From the NCBI RefSeq assembly GCF_013085345.1, contig NZ_JABFAJ010000003.1, positions 248,001-312,000 of the forward strand: DNA of 64,000 nt, given 5' to 3'. Below the pieces are notes generated by a model, which made no database searches, was not told where the DNA came from, and worked only from the letters and a program-made list of their open reading frames with translations. The position numbers were made by a program, and so were the translations under genes. Shown one piece after another: positions 16,651 through 26,948 of the stretch. Position 1 is the first letter of the stretch. Every line of letters starts with the position of its first letter. Source of the DNA: Isoptericola sediminis (GTDB lineage Bacteria > Actinomycetota > Actinomycetes > Actinomycetales > Cellulomonadaceae).

Positions 16651-17292
16651 ATGACCGCCACACCGCCCGCCCCCGCCGACCAGCCCGTCGCCCCCGCCGG
16701 GGTCAAGCACTCCCCGGTCGAGGACGCCCTCGGCATCCTGACCGGCACCTTCGTGGTCTCCCTCGGGCTGTTCCTGCTCCGCTCGGTCTCGGCGGTCACC
16801 GGCGGCACCGCCGGGCTGTCGCTGCTGGTCAGCTACGTCGCCCCGGTGCCCTTCGGCGTGCTGTTCGCCGCCGTGAACCTGCCGTTCTTCCTGCTGGCCA
16901 TCCGCAAGAAGGGCTGGGACTTCACCCTGCGCACCGGCCTGTCCATCGCGCTGGTCGCCGGCCTGTCCCAGCTGCACCCGCTCGTGTTCGGGACCCTCGA
17001 CCTGCCCCCGCTGTACGCGGTGCTGGCCGGCAACATCCTGTGCGGGGTCGGCCTGCTCATCCTGTTCCGGCACCGCTCCAGCCTCGGCGGCTTCATGATC
17101 GCCGCCCTCATCGCCCAGGACCGCCTCGGCTGGCGCGCCGGGTACGTCCTGATGGTGCTGGACACCGCCGTGGTGCTGTCCGCGTTCGCGGCCGTGCCCG
17201 CCACCACGGTGCTGCTGTCCGCGCTCGGGGCGGTGCTGCTGAACTTCCTGGTGGCGCTCAACCACCGGCCCGGGCGCTACACCGGCTACTGA
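16651..17292 (+). CDS. YitT-family (DUF161) membrane protein
   Basis: The 213-residue protein is almost wholly membrane-embedded: about six hydrophobic segments, beginning ALGILTGTFVVSLGLFLL, with the typical short Gly-rich turn AVTGGTAGLSLL and the conserved VPFGVLFAAVNLPFFLLA. YitT/DUF161 proteins are inner-membrane proteins of unknown transport or regulatory role. This member lacks the C-terminal soluble domain of Bacillus YitT. The start at 16651 was chosen over an ATG at 16585, which would add a Pro/Arg-rich stretch unlike the family. Confidence 0.85.
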   Translation: MTATPPAPADQPVAPAGVKHSPVEDALGILTGTFVVSLGLFLLRSVSAVTGGTAGLSLLVSYVAPVPFGVLFAAVNLPFFLLAIRKKGWDFTLRTGLSIALVAGLSQLHPLVFGTLDLPPLYAVLAGNILCGVGLLILFRHRSSLGGFMIAALIAQDRLGWRAGYVLMVLDTAVVLSAFAAVPATTVLLSALGAVLLNFLVALNHRPGRYTGY

Positions 17293-17340
17293 GCCGCCCG
17301 TGCCGCGCACGCCCGCCCCGGCGGTGGCACCATCGGGGCC

Positions 17341-17784
17341 ATGGCCCGCAGCGCCCACGACCAGCACCTGCACGACCTGGTGCTGCTGCGCCGCGTGCGC
17401 GACCGCATCGACCGCGAGCACGCCCGGCCTCTGGACGTGACGGCGCTCGCGGCCGGCGTCGGCATGTCCGCCGGGCACCTGAGCCGCCGGTTCGCCGAGA
17501 CCTTCGGCGAACCGCCGTACCGGTACCTGATGACCCGCCGGGTGGAGCGGGCCATGGCGCTGCTGCGCCGCGGCGACCTGAGCGTCACCGAGGTGTGCTT
17601 CGCCGTCGGCGCGTCCTCGCTGGGCACGTTCACCACGCGGTTCACCGAGCTGGTGGGGATGCCGCCGGGGGAGTACCGGCGTCGGGCCCGCACCGCCGGA
17701 GCGGCCGAGCTGCCGTCCTGCGTGACCAAGCAGGTGCGCCGACCGATCAGGAATCGAGAAGCGTCGCCCCCCGGTGATGCCTAG
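17341..17784 (+). CDS. AraC-family transcriptional regulator
   Basis: This 147-residue protein consists of little more than the AraC DNA-binding domain with its two helix-turn-helices: LDVTALAAGVGMSAGHLSRRFAETFG and SVTEVCFAVGASSLGTFTTRFTELVGMPPGEYRR. No ligand-binding domain is present. It is followed by a VOC protein and a UvrA-like ATPase, an order seen repeatedly in actinobacteria; it probably activates those genes. Ten nt separate it from the VOC gene, which also has its own -10. Confidence 0.9.
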   Translation: MARSAHDQHLHDLVLLRRVRDRIDREHARPLDVTALAAGVGMSAGHLSRRFAETFGEPPYRYLMTRRVERAMALLRRGDLSVTEVCFAVGASSLGTFTTRFTELVGMPPGEYRRRARTAGAAELPSCVTKQVRRPIRNREASPPGDA

Positions 17785-17794
17785 CGTGGTCGGC

Positions 17795-18210
17795 ATGGAC
17801 ATCGCCATTCACACCACGTTCCTGCCGCACACCGACCCCGAGGCGTCGCTGGCGTTCTACCGCGACCTGCTCGGCTTCGAGCTCGTCCAGGACGTCGGCT
17901 CGGGGGACATGCGCTGGCTGACGCTCATGTCGCCGACCCAGCGCGGCGTGCGCCTGGTCCTGGCCCCGCCGGCCGCCGACCCGGGCATCACCGACGACGA
18001 GCGCCGCACCATCGCCGAGCTGATGGCCAAGGGCGCCTACCAGTCGATCATCCTGGCCACCACCGACCTGGACGCGACCTTCGCCCGGGTCGCCGGCGCC
18101 GCGGCCGAGGTCGTGTCCGAGCCGGCCGAGCAGCCGTGGGGCGTGCGCGACTGCGCGTTCCGCGACCCGGCGGGCAACATGGTGCGCATCGACGAGGTCG
18201 GGCCGGCGCG

Positions 18211-18214
<4 letters not shown>
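17795..18214 (+). CDS. VOC-family protein (glyoxalase/bleomycin-resistance fold)
   Basis: The 139-residue protein has two beta-alpha-beta-beta-beta units: HTDPEASLAFYRDLLGFELVQD at the start, and RDCAFRDPAGNMVRIDE at the end. The metal-ligand positions (an early His and the Glu of MVRIDE) look present. Members of this type are glyoxalase-like enzymes or antibiotic-binding proteins. TAGCGT at 17782-17787 is 7 nt before the ATG (leaderless), and the stop overlaps the next gene's ATG (ATGA), so it is coupled to the UvrA-like gene. Confidence 0.92.
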
Positions 18215-20607
<2,393 letters not shown>

Positions 20608-20610
20608 CGC

Positions 20611-21123
20611 ATGCCCGCCCCCGGACCCGCGCTCACCGTCCGCCCCCCGGTCCCCGCCGACGCCCCCGCCATGGCCCGCGTGCACGTGCGCTGCTGGCAG
20701 CAGACCTACCGCGGACTCATGCCCGACCACGTGCTCGACGACCCCGGCTTCGTGCCCGCCCGCCAGCGGCTGTGGGACCAGGTGCTGACCGCCCCGGAGT
20801 ACCGCGGCCACCGCACCGCCGTCGCCACCGCCGACGGCCAGGTCGTCGGCGTCGCGATGACCGGCACCCCCCGCGACGACGACGCCGCCTGGACCCGGGA
20901 GCTGTACGTGCTCTACCTCGACGCCACCCACCACGGCTCCGGCGCCGGCACCGACCTGCTGCACGCCGTCCTCGCCCCCGACGAGGCCGCCGCGCTGTGG
21001 GTCGCCGACCCCAACCCCCGCGCCCAGGCGTTCTACCGCAAGCACGGCTTCACCCCCGACGGGGCCGACACCATCGACGACGACGGCGTCACCGAGATCC
21101 GCCTGACCCGCACCCCGACCTGA
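20611..21123 (+). CDS. GNAT-family N-acetyltransferase
   Basis: The 170-residue protein begins TVRPPVPADAPAMARVHVRCWQQTYRGLMPD, a typical start for putative ribosomal or small-molecule acetyltransferases, and has the acetyl-CoA loop HHGSGAGTDLL and the C-terminal NPRAQAFYRKHGFTPDG. It lies 3 nt after the UvrA-like gene and 4 nt before the next, so it is part of the same run. The substrate is unknown. Confidence 0.9.
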   Translation: MPAPGPALTVRPPVPADAPAMARVHVRCWQQTYRGLMPDHVLDDPGFVPARQRLWDQVLTAPEYRGHRTAVATADGQVVGVAMTGTPRDDDAAWTRELYVLYLDATHHGSGAGTDLLHAVLAPDEAAALWVADPNPRAQAFYRKHGFTPDGADTIDDDGVTEIRLTRTPT

Positions 21124-21127
21124 CGCC

Positions 21128-22003
21128 GTGACCTGGGAGACCCGCTACCCGCGCCCCCCGCGCACGACCCTCGACGCCCTGGCCACCGCGGCGCTCGCGG
21201 CCGCCGACGAACCCGCCGGCACCGAGATCACCTGGGTCGAGCACGGCTCGGCCACCGTCGTCGCGCTCACCGACCGGGTCGCGGTCCGCATCGCCCGGCA
21301 GCGCCAGGCCGGGGGAGAGGTGCTGCGGGCCCGACGCCTCGTGGACGCGCTGCCCGACCTGCCGTTCGCCGTGCCACGGTCCCTCGGCGAGGCCGTCGAG
21401 GTCGACGGCTACACCGCCGTCGCCACCCGGCGCCTCCACGGCAGCACGGCACCGACCACCACGCCGGACCCGGGCGTGCTGCGCGAGCTGCTGGACGCCG
21501 TGCACGCCGTCGACACCACGCCCGTCACCGAGCACCTGGCACCACGACGAACCTTCTGCGGGGGAGAGGCCTGGGAGCAGACCCTGCGCGAGCGCGTCGT
21601 GCCCCTGCTGGACGCCGACCTGCGCGCCGACGCCCAGCACCGGATCGCCGCCCTCGCCGCCCTCGAGGACGCCCCCCGCACCCTCAACCACGGCGACCTC
21701 GGGGCGAGCAACGTCCTGTGGTCGGGCGACCGCGTCAGCGGAGTGATCGACTGGGACCTCACCGCCCGGGAGGACCCCGCCGAGGACGTCGCCACCGTCG
21801 CGACCTCGTTCGGCCTGTGGCCGCACGTCGAGGCGCTCGCGGACCCCGGCACCGTGCGCCGGGCCGACGCGTTCCGCGGGACGATCCCGCTGCAGATCGT
21901 CGCGTTCGCGGTCCTCGCTGCCCGTCCGGACGACGAGGTCGCCCGGACGGTGGCCCGCGCGCAGCACGCGCTGCGTCGGACCGCCGCGGGTCAGGTGCGC
22001 TGA
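21128..22003 (+). CDS. aminoglycoside-phosphotransferase-family kinase
   Basis: This 291-residue APH-fold protein starts with GTG. In contrast to the degenerate paralogue at 9902-10783, its catalytic apparatus is complete: NHGDLGASNVLW (catalytic Asp and metal-binding Asn) and VIDWDLT (metal-binding Asp). Its N-lobe lacks the typical Lys but has VRIARQR at the equivalent strand. The substrate may be an aminoglycoside, a macrolide or a metabolite. It closes the AraC-VOC-UvrA-GNAT run and overlaps the convergent hsp20 gene by 13 nt. Confidence 0.85.
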   Translation: MTWETRYPRPPRTTLDALATAALAAADEPAGTEITWVEHGSATVVALTDRVAVRIARQRQAGGEVLRARRLVDALPDLPFAVPRSLGEAVEVDGYTAVATRRLHGSTAPTTTPDPGVLRELLDAVHAVDTTPVTEHLAPRRTFCGGEAWEQTLRERVVPLLDADLRADAQHRIAALAALEDAPRTLNHGDLGASNVLWSGDRVSGVIDWDLTAREDPAEDVATVATSFGLWPHVEALADPGTVRRADAFRGTIPLQIVAFAVLAARPDDEVARTVARAQHALRRTAAGQVR

Positions 22004-22497
22004 ACGGGGACCGACCGGGTCTCCGGACGCTCCGCCGGCAGGGGGAGACGCACCTCGAGCACACCGTCGCGGTAGGTGGCGGCCACGTCTGCGACGTCCG
22101 CGCCCTGCGGCAGCCGGATGCGGCGTTCGAAGCTGCCGTACCGGAACTCGCTGCGGAACTCGTCGCCCTCCTGGCGGGTGCGCTCCTCGCGGTGCGCCGA
22201 GATCCTCAGCACGCCGTTGTCGACGGTGACCTCGACGTCCTCGTCCGGGTCGATGCCCGGGATCTCCGCGCGGACCACGAGGTCGCCGTCCTCACGGAAC
22301 TCCTCGACCCGCAGCGGGAACCCGCTCACCGGGGACGTGTCGCGGGGCGACGTCCCCTCGCCGAACGGCCAGTCCCACCGTGCGGGCCACAGCGCACCGA
22401 GGTCCCGGGTCATGTCCTCCCAGGTGCGGCGTACCGTGGCGGCCGCCGGGTTGTCCGACGCCGGCGTGACGGCGCCCGTGCTGTCGTCCTTGGTCAT
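21991..22497 (-). CDS. Hsp20/alpha-crystallin small heat-shock protein
   Basis: The 168-residue protein has a disordered N-terminus (MTKDDSTGAV..), an alpha-crystallin domain from about residue 62 (VEEFREDGDLVVRAEIPGIDPDEDVEVTV) to about 155, with the family hallmark GVLRISAHREERT and YRDGVLEVRLPLP (G-V-L). It is an ATP-independent holdase chaperone. GAGAGGG precedes the ATG at 22497. It follows the SDR gene by 17 nt on the same strand, so the two form a short operon. No HspR-type repeat is visible upstream. Confidence 0.93.
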   Translation of the reverse strand: MTKDDSTGAVTPASDNPAAATVRRTWEDMTRDLGALWPARWDWPFGEGTSPRDTSPVSGFPLRVEEFREDGDLVVRAEIPGIDPDEDVEVTVDNGVLRISAHREERTRQEGDEFRSEFRYGSFERRIRLPQGADVADVAATYRDGVLEVRLPLPAERPETRSVPVQRT

Positions 22498-22514
22498 GGT
22501 GATGCCCTCTCTCG

Positions 22515-23288
22515 CTAGCAGGTGGTGTCGCCGCGCAGGACGACGTCGGAGCCGCCGTCGACGAAGACGACCTGTCCGCACAGGTGCGAGTTCTCCTCGT
22601 CGACGAGCCAGGCCAGCAGTCGTGCCGGGACCTCGGGGTCCATGTAGCCGTTCAACGGCATGGGGACCGCCTGCGCCATCGCGTCACGCTGCTCCGGCGT
22701 CGCGATGAGGTCGGCGACCATCGGCGTCCGCACGATCCCCGGGGCGATGGCGTTCAGCGGGATGCCGGCGCCGGCCCACTCGGGCGTCGCGGCGTGCCGC
22801 CGGACCCACCGGCACAGCGCCTTCTTGGCGCTCGGGTAGAGCATGCCGCCCCGCCCGGACGTCACGAGATGCTCGGCCCGTTCCAGCGCCGCGGGTTCGT
22901 CGCCGGCGAGGCACCGCTCGACGAGCTCGTCGTCCGCGCCGAGCAGCACCGCCATCGAGGCGGTGGCGGCGGCGCGCGGCGCCGTGGAACCCGTCAGCAG
23001 GTCGCGCAGCCCGTCCAGCGTCGCCACGGCACCGAAGAAGTCGACCGCCACGGTCGCCGGGGACTCGTGGGCCAGGCCCGCGTTGGCGACGACGGCGTCG
23101 AGGCGTCCGTCGCCCAGCTCGCGGACGCGTTCGACCAGCCGCGCCCGACCGTCCGTGGTCGACAGGTCGGCGACGACGTCCGCGTCGTGCACGTCCACCC
23201 CGATCACCCGGTCCCCGCGCGACCGCAGCAGGTCTCTGGTCGCGCGCCCGATCCCGGACGCGGACCCCGTGACGACGACGGTACGCAT
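22515..23288 (-). CDS. short-chain dehydrogenase/reductase
   Basis: The 257-residue NAD(P)-dependent oxidoreductase has the cofactor loop TGSASGIGRA, the VVANAGL strand, the active-site triad Ser (TASMAV region) and YPSAK (Tyr, Lys), and the C-terminal FVDGGSDVVLRGD. Residues about 115-145 hold a longer Glu-rich excursion (DDELVERCLAGDEPAALER) typical of the 3-alpha-hydroxysteroid dehydrogenase-like branch. The substrate is unknown. It is the first gene of the SDR-hsp20 pair, with GGGGAGAG upstream of its ATG. Confidence 0.92.
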   Translation of the reverse strand: MRTVVVTGSASGIGRATRDLLRSRGDRVIGVDVHDADVVADLSTTDGRARLVERVRELGDGRLDAVVANAGLAHESPATVAVDFFGAVATLDGLRDLLTGSTAPRAAATASMAVLLGADDELVERCLAGDEPAALERAEHLVTSGRGGMLYPSAKKALCRWVRRHAATPEWAGAGIPLNAIAPGIVRTPMVADLIATPEQRDAMAQAVPMPLNGYMDPEVPARLLAWLVDEENSHLCGQVVFVDGGSDVVLRGDTTC

Positions 23289-23474
23289 GTGGCTCTCCCC
23301 GGTCCCGTGGCCGCCGGGCGCCTCCTCGTGGAGGCGCCCCGACGGACACCGTCCACGCTAGGAGTGCGGCGCGGGCGGCGGTACCCGCGTTCGTCCCTCC
23401 CGGCCGGGACCTTGGTCCGGGATCCGACCTTTCGCCGTCGCGGCCGCCGGGGGAGAGGTGCGGGTGCAACGACC

Positions 23475-23508
23475 GCGCGGGCCGGACCGTGACCGGTCCG
23501 ACCCGCGC
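23475..23508 (-). terminator. hairpin terminator after the LVIVD-repeat gene
   Basis: Arms 23475-23488 and 23495-23508 (14 bp, one mismatch) enclose GTGACC. The hairpin starts 22 nt after the stop of the minus-strand secreted protein gene. GC-rich, without a T tract. Confidence 0.65.
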
Positions 23509-23529
23509 GACGTTCGTTCAGCGCGCCTG

Positions 23530-24987
23530 CTACATCGCAGGCTTCATGCCGTTGTTCTGCGAGGAGCTCTTCGCCCGCGACTGCAGGACGAAGAGACCCT
23601 CGTCGCTGCTGGTCACGACGACCTTCCCGTCACCGAAGTAGGGGTAGTTGCCCCAGGTGCCGAAGAAGTCGGTGCGGTCGTCCGAGGGGAAGACGTCGAA
23701 GAAGCCGCGCGACGTCACCCGGCCCTGCTCGGCCTTCCAGGCGTCGTAGATCCACAGGCCCGAGGTGTAGTTCGACTGGTACAGCAGCCCGTCCTTGACG
23801 AACATGTTGTGGTCGATCGAGGTGTTGCCGTCGCTGTGCATGCCGATGAGCTCGGCGTCGTCCAGGTCGGTGAAGTCCCAGATGTAGGTGGTGCGCTCGC
23901 CGACGGTTCCCGCCAGCTCGTCGATCTCGTCGCCGAGGAAGAAGAACCGGTGGTCCTCGCTGAGCCAGCCCTGGTGGGTGTAGGCCGCGGCGTCGTAGGG
24001 CAGGCGGGACAGCACGACGGGGTTGTCGATGTCTGTGACGTCGTACAGCGTCACGGTGTCCTCGTTGGACCCGACGCAGATCTCGCGGCCCTGGTAGTCC
24101 ACGTCCGGGCCGTGGTAGACCACGCACTGGATGTCGTGGCTGTATCCGTCCTCGTTCATGCAGCCGACCAGGGTGGGGGAGGTCGGGTCGCCGTTGAGGT
24201 CGTAGACGATCGCGCCACCGCTGCCGCTGTAGACCGCCGGGTACCCGGCCGGCGGGTCGACGGCGCACTCGTTCTTCACCGAGTAGACCGCGCCGACCAC
24301 GTAGAGCCGGCCCGTGTCGGTGTTGATCGAGACGTTGTGGCTCTGCGTGAAGTCGGTGATCCGCGGTTCCTCGACGACCTCCATCTCGCCGGTCGCACCA
24401 CGGAACTGGGTCAGGTCGACGATCTGGACGCCGTTGCCCTCGAGGTAGCCCGTGGCACGGTCGTAGGTGCTGATGTCGAACGACTCGGTGACGATGTAGG
24501 CGGTGTCCTCGAACACCCGCACGTCACCCCAGATGTTCCCGGAGTCGTCCGGGTTCACGGCTCCCAGCGTGCCGAGCAGGACCGGGTTCTCCCCGTCGGT
24601 CACGTCGACGAACGCGGTGCCCTCGAAGGTGCCGACGATGGCCACCTGCATGCCGGTCTCGTCGTCCTCCCAGCCCCAGATGTCGTTGAGGTGGGTCGCG
24701 CCGAGGTCCTGCAACGGGGTGAACGAGGCGAGGTCGACCTTCTGGCAGGGGAAGAGGTCGGCCGCCATGCCGTCCTCGCACCGTTCGCCCGACATCGCCT
24801 CCATGGGCACCCCGCCGGGGCTGACGTCGCCGACGACGCCGTTGTCGAAGTAGCGCTCCTTGAGCGGCTTGCTGTCTCCGGTGAAGTCGTGGCCCGGGTG
24901 CGCCCCGGCCACCGAAGCCCCTCCGACGAGGAGCCCTCCGACGAGCGCGGCCGCCGCGGCCCCGCTGATGATCCGTTTGCCTGGCAT
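23530..24987 (-). CDS. secreted LVIVD-repeat protein (choice-of-anchor B family)
   Basis: The 485-residue protein has a signal peptide (MPGKRIISGAAAAALVGGLLVGGASVAGA) and then a beta-propeller-like series: HLNDIWGWEDDETG, AFVDVTDGENPVLLGTLG, DYQGREICVGSNEDTVTLYDVTDIDNPVVLSRL, AYTHQGWLSEDHRFFFLGDE, WDFTDLDDAELIG, IDHNMFVKDGLLYQSNYTSGLWIYD. These are the diagnostic segments of the choice-of-anchor B family, whose function is unknown. No sortase, PEP-CTERM or other anchor is at its C-terminus, so it is probably released. GGAGG stands 7 nt before the ATG at 24987. Confidence 0.92.
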   Translation of the reverse strand: MPGKRIISGAAAAALVGGLLVGGASVAGAHPGHDFTGDSKPLKERYFDNGVVGDVSPGGVPMEAMSGERCEDGMAADLFPCQKVDLASFTPLQDLGATHLNDIWGWEDDETGMQVAIVGTFEGTAFVDVTDGENPVLLGTLGAVNPDDSGNIWGDVRVFEDTAYIVTESFDISTYDRATGYLEGNGVQIVDLTQFRGATGEMEVVEEPRITDFTQSHNVSINTDTGRLYVVGAVYSVKNECAVDPPAGYPAVYSGSGGAIVYDLNGDPTSPTLVGCMNEDGYSHDIQCVVYHGPDVDYQGREICVGSNEDTVTLYDVTDIDNPVVLSRLPYDAAAYTHQGWLSEDHRFFFLGDEIDELAGTVGERTTYIWDFTDLDDAELIGMHSDGNTSIDHNMFVKDGLLYQSNYTSGLWIYDAWKAEQGRVTSRGFFDVFPSDDRTDFFGTWGNYPYFGDGKVVVTSSDEGLFVLQSRAKSSSQNNGMKPAM

Positions 24988-25099
24988 TCTGCTACCTCCG
25001 ACGACGTCATCGTGCTGGACGGACTGCAGAACCTGAATATCAGGTGAAGGCTTCCTGCGCATCAATCTCATGTAAATTGAGCGTCAATTGGGAGAATTC

Positions 25100-25112
25100 A
25101 CAGAATTTCTGT
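25100..25112. repeat. palindrome in AT-rich gap upstream of the LVIVD-repeat gene
   Basis: ACAGAA-t-TTCTGT is a perfect inverted repeat in a locally AT-rich patch (about 25050-25112) within the 226-nt gap between the secreted protein gene and a GNAT gene. It is a candidate operator; I see nothing else in this gap. Confidence 0.35.
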
Positions 25113-25213
25113 CCGGATCCCGGGGGAGAGGACGCCGTGTCATGAAAAGTTCTCCGCCGGTGCCGGCAGGGGCACGTGTCACCGCCGCCGGGCCGGCCGC
25201 GGCCGGGAGCCGG

Positions 25214-25672
25214 TCACGGCGCCGTGTACCAGAAGCAGGACCGGCGTTCGTCGTCCCAGTCCATGGTGGACGCACCGGTGCGCCGCCAGCCGATCCGTTC
25301 GTAGAACCCGATCGCGGCGATGTTGTGCTCCATGACCTGCAGCACGACGTCGTCGGACCGCAGCCGCGCCGCGGTGACGGCACGGTCGAGCAGCGCACCC
25401 GCCAGACCACGGCCTCGTGCCGCCGGAGCGACGAAGAAGCGCACGATCTCGCACGGACCGTGGCCGTGGACGGCGACGTGGCCGACCGGGCGCCCGGCCA
25501 CGAGCGCCACGAAGGCGGGCCCGTCGTGCGCGGTGAGCCAGCCGGCGCGGACGCTGGCGGGGCGCACCGGGTACCGGTCGAGCCGGTGGGTCTCGGCGAG
25601 CCGGTCGACGAGCTCGGGCAGGTCGGCGTCCCGACGTGGTCGGAGGGTCACGCGCACCAGGCTAGCCAGCAC
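25214..25672 (-). CDS. GNAT-family N-acetyltransferase
   Basis: About 152 residues. The acetyl-CoA loop is RFFVAPAARGRGLAGALLDRA and the C-terminal motif is NIAAIGFYERIGWRRTGASTMDW, which places it firmly in the GNAT superfamily. The start is uncertain: GTG codons at 25672, 25657 and 25651 are all in frame, the last two giving starts VRVTLRP and VTLRP. It is divergent from another GNAT gene, and the gap between them contains a 14-bp perfect palindrome. The substrate is unknown. Confidence 0.88.
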   Translation of the reverse strand: MLASLVRVTLRPRRDADLPELVDRLAETHRLDRYPVRPASVRAGWLTAHDGPAFVALVAGRPVGHVAVHGHGPCEIVRFFVAPAARGRGLAGALLDRAVTAARLRSDDVVLQVMEHNIAAIGFYERIGWRRTGASTMDWDDERRSCFWYTAP

Positions 25673-25728
25673 GAGGCGCGGATCTCGGGGCCTCGCAGCA
25701 GCCGTCCGTCCGATCCGGTAACGGGCCG

Positions 25729-25742
25729 ATAATGTACATTAT
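25729..25742. promoter_or_regulatory. 14-bp perfect palindrome between divergent GNAT genes
   Basis: ATAATGTACATTAT is a perfect palindrome in an otherwise GC-rich 167-nt intergenic region, and it contains -10-like GATAAT. It is a strong candidate operator for a dimeric regulator acting on one or both acetyltransferase genes. Confidence 0.55.
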
Positions 25743-25839
25743 GTCATTTCGCGTGGCATAGCGGCCCGCCCGGGTGCCCGCTCCGCCTCCCCCGAGCCGG
25801 ACCCTGGTCGGTGGGCTCACCGCTCGCTACAGTCGAGCC

Positions 25840-26445
25840 ATGCCGCACCAGGACCCCGGCTCGACGACGATCAAGGCCCTGACCACGGACACCTGGCCGC
25901 TGTTCGCCGCGCTCGTGGAGCGCCACCACGGGATCTTCGGCGGCTGCTGGTGCGTCAACTTCCATCCCGACCGGGAAGACCGCGGCCCGGGATACGACGG
26001 CAACCGGGTGTTCAAGAAGCGCCTCGTCGACGAAGGCATCGCCCACGCTGCGCTCGTGGTCCGCGACGGCGACGATGGCGAGGAAGCGATCGCCTGGGCG
26101 GAGTACGGGACGCCGGCGGAGCTGCCCCACATCCACCACCTCAAGCAGTACCTCGCCGAGCAGGACCTCGAGCCGGACTACCGGATCACCTGCATCTTCG
26201 TCGACAAGCGGTTCCGCCGGCACGGCCTGGTGACCGTCGCGCTGCACGGCGCCCTTGAGCTGATCGCGCGGGACGGCGGAGGCATCGTCGAAGGCTATCC
26301 CCCCATCCCTGGCGAGCGCCGCCTGTCGCCCTCGTTCCTCTACAACGGCACGAGGGCCGTCTACGAGCGTGCCGGCTTCGACTTCATCCGGCCCAAGGGC
26401 ATGAAGAACACGGTGATGCGCCGCAGCGTGGCGCCGTCGAGCTGA
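25840..26445 (+). CDS. GNAT-family N-acetyltransferase
   Basis: The 201-residue protein belongs to a GNAT subgroup with the N-terminal segment TTDTWPLFAALVERHHGIFGGCWCVNFHP, the acetyl-CoA region CIFVDKRFRRHGLVTVALHGAL and the C-terminal LYNGTRAVYERAGFDFIRPKGMKNTVMRR. The CWCVNFHP and FNGT..YERAGF features recur in uncharacterised actinobacterial members. TACAGT at 25828-25833 is 6 nt before the ATG (leaderless), which decides the start against an in-frame codon at 25774. Confidence 0.9.
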   Translation: MPHQDPGSTTIKALTTDTWPLFAALVERHHGIFGGCWCVNFHPDREDRGPGYDGNRVFKKRLVDEGIAHAALVVRDGDDGEEAIAWAEYGTPAELPHIHHLKQYLAEQDLEPDYRITCIFVDKRFRRHGLVTVALHGALELIARDGGGIVEGYPPIPGERRLSPSFLYNGTRAVYERAGFDFIRPKGMKNTVMRRSVAPSS

Positions 26446-26450
26446 CCCGC

Positions 26451-26765
26451 TCAGGAGGCGATCTTCAGGCCGGCGACGCAGCCGACGATCCCCAGGATCA
26501 GCAGGACGCGCACGACGGTGACCGGCTCGGCGCCGGTGAACATCGCGTAGCCGGCGGTCAGCGTGGCGCCGATGCCGACCCAGACGGCGTAGGCCGTGCC
26601 GACCGGCAGCTCACGCAGCGCGAACGCCAGGCCCGCCATGCTGGCGGTCAGCGAGACGGCGAAGACGATCGACGGCACCAGGCGCGAGAAACCCTCGGAG
26701 CGTTCCAGCGCGGTCGCCCACACGGCCTCCAGCACACCGGAGACCACCAGCAGGATCCAGGACAT
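26451..26765 (-). CDS. gdx: SMR-family guanidinium exporter (Gdx/SugE)
   Basis: The 104-residue protein has four transmembrane segments and the SMR essential Glu in MSWILLVVSGVLEAVWATAL (Glu13). The segment LPVGTAYAVWVGIGA is the SugE/Gdx form, not the EmrE/Qac form. Gdx proteins export guanidinium ion in exchange for protons. The assignment is strongly supported by a guanidine-III riboswitch directly upstream in the 5' UTR. GGGGAG at 26774-26779 stands 8 nt before the ATG. It converges with the GNAT gene, leaving 5 nt. Confidence 0.95.
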   Translation of the reverse strand: MSWILLVVSGVLEAVWATALERSEGFSRLVPSIVFAVSLTASMAGLAFALRELPVGTAYAVWVGIGATLTAGYAMFTGAEPVTVVRVLLILGIVGCVAGLKIAS

Positions 26766-26772
26766 GACCACC

Positions 26773-26841
26773 ACTCCCCGATGCCGTCTTGTCGCGCTCC
26801 GGGTACGGCACCCCTCGTCCGGGAGTCCTGGTCACGGACTC
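26773..26841 (-). promoter_or_regulatory. guanidine-III riboswitch controlling gdx
   Basis: The aptamer, at 26782-26822 on the minus strand, matches the known guanidine-III class nearly base for base: CCGGACGAGG, then UGCCGUACCCGG, then GACAAGACGGCA. UGCCGU and the 3' ACGGCA form the class-defining pseudoknot. The Shine-Dalgarno GGGGAG follows 2 nt later. Two further elements suggest the switch: ACUCCC (26821-26826) can pair with GGGAGU (26773-26778) and hide the ribosome site, and it overlaps the aptamer's first stem; GAGUCC (26836-26841) can instead pair with GGACUC (26823-26828). The class and its ligand are established knowledge; the switching scheme is inference. Confidence 0.93.
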
Positions 26842-26948
26842 TGCGCCGCACGCTAGCAGCGGGCGTCACGCCCGGACACCCCGCGGGCCACCGGCCCGGT
26901 GACGTCGGGCACCACCGGGCCGTCCGCGCTACCCTGAAACGGACATGA

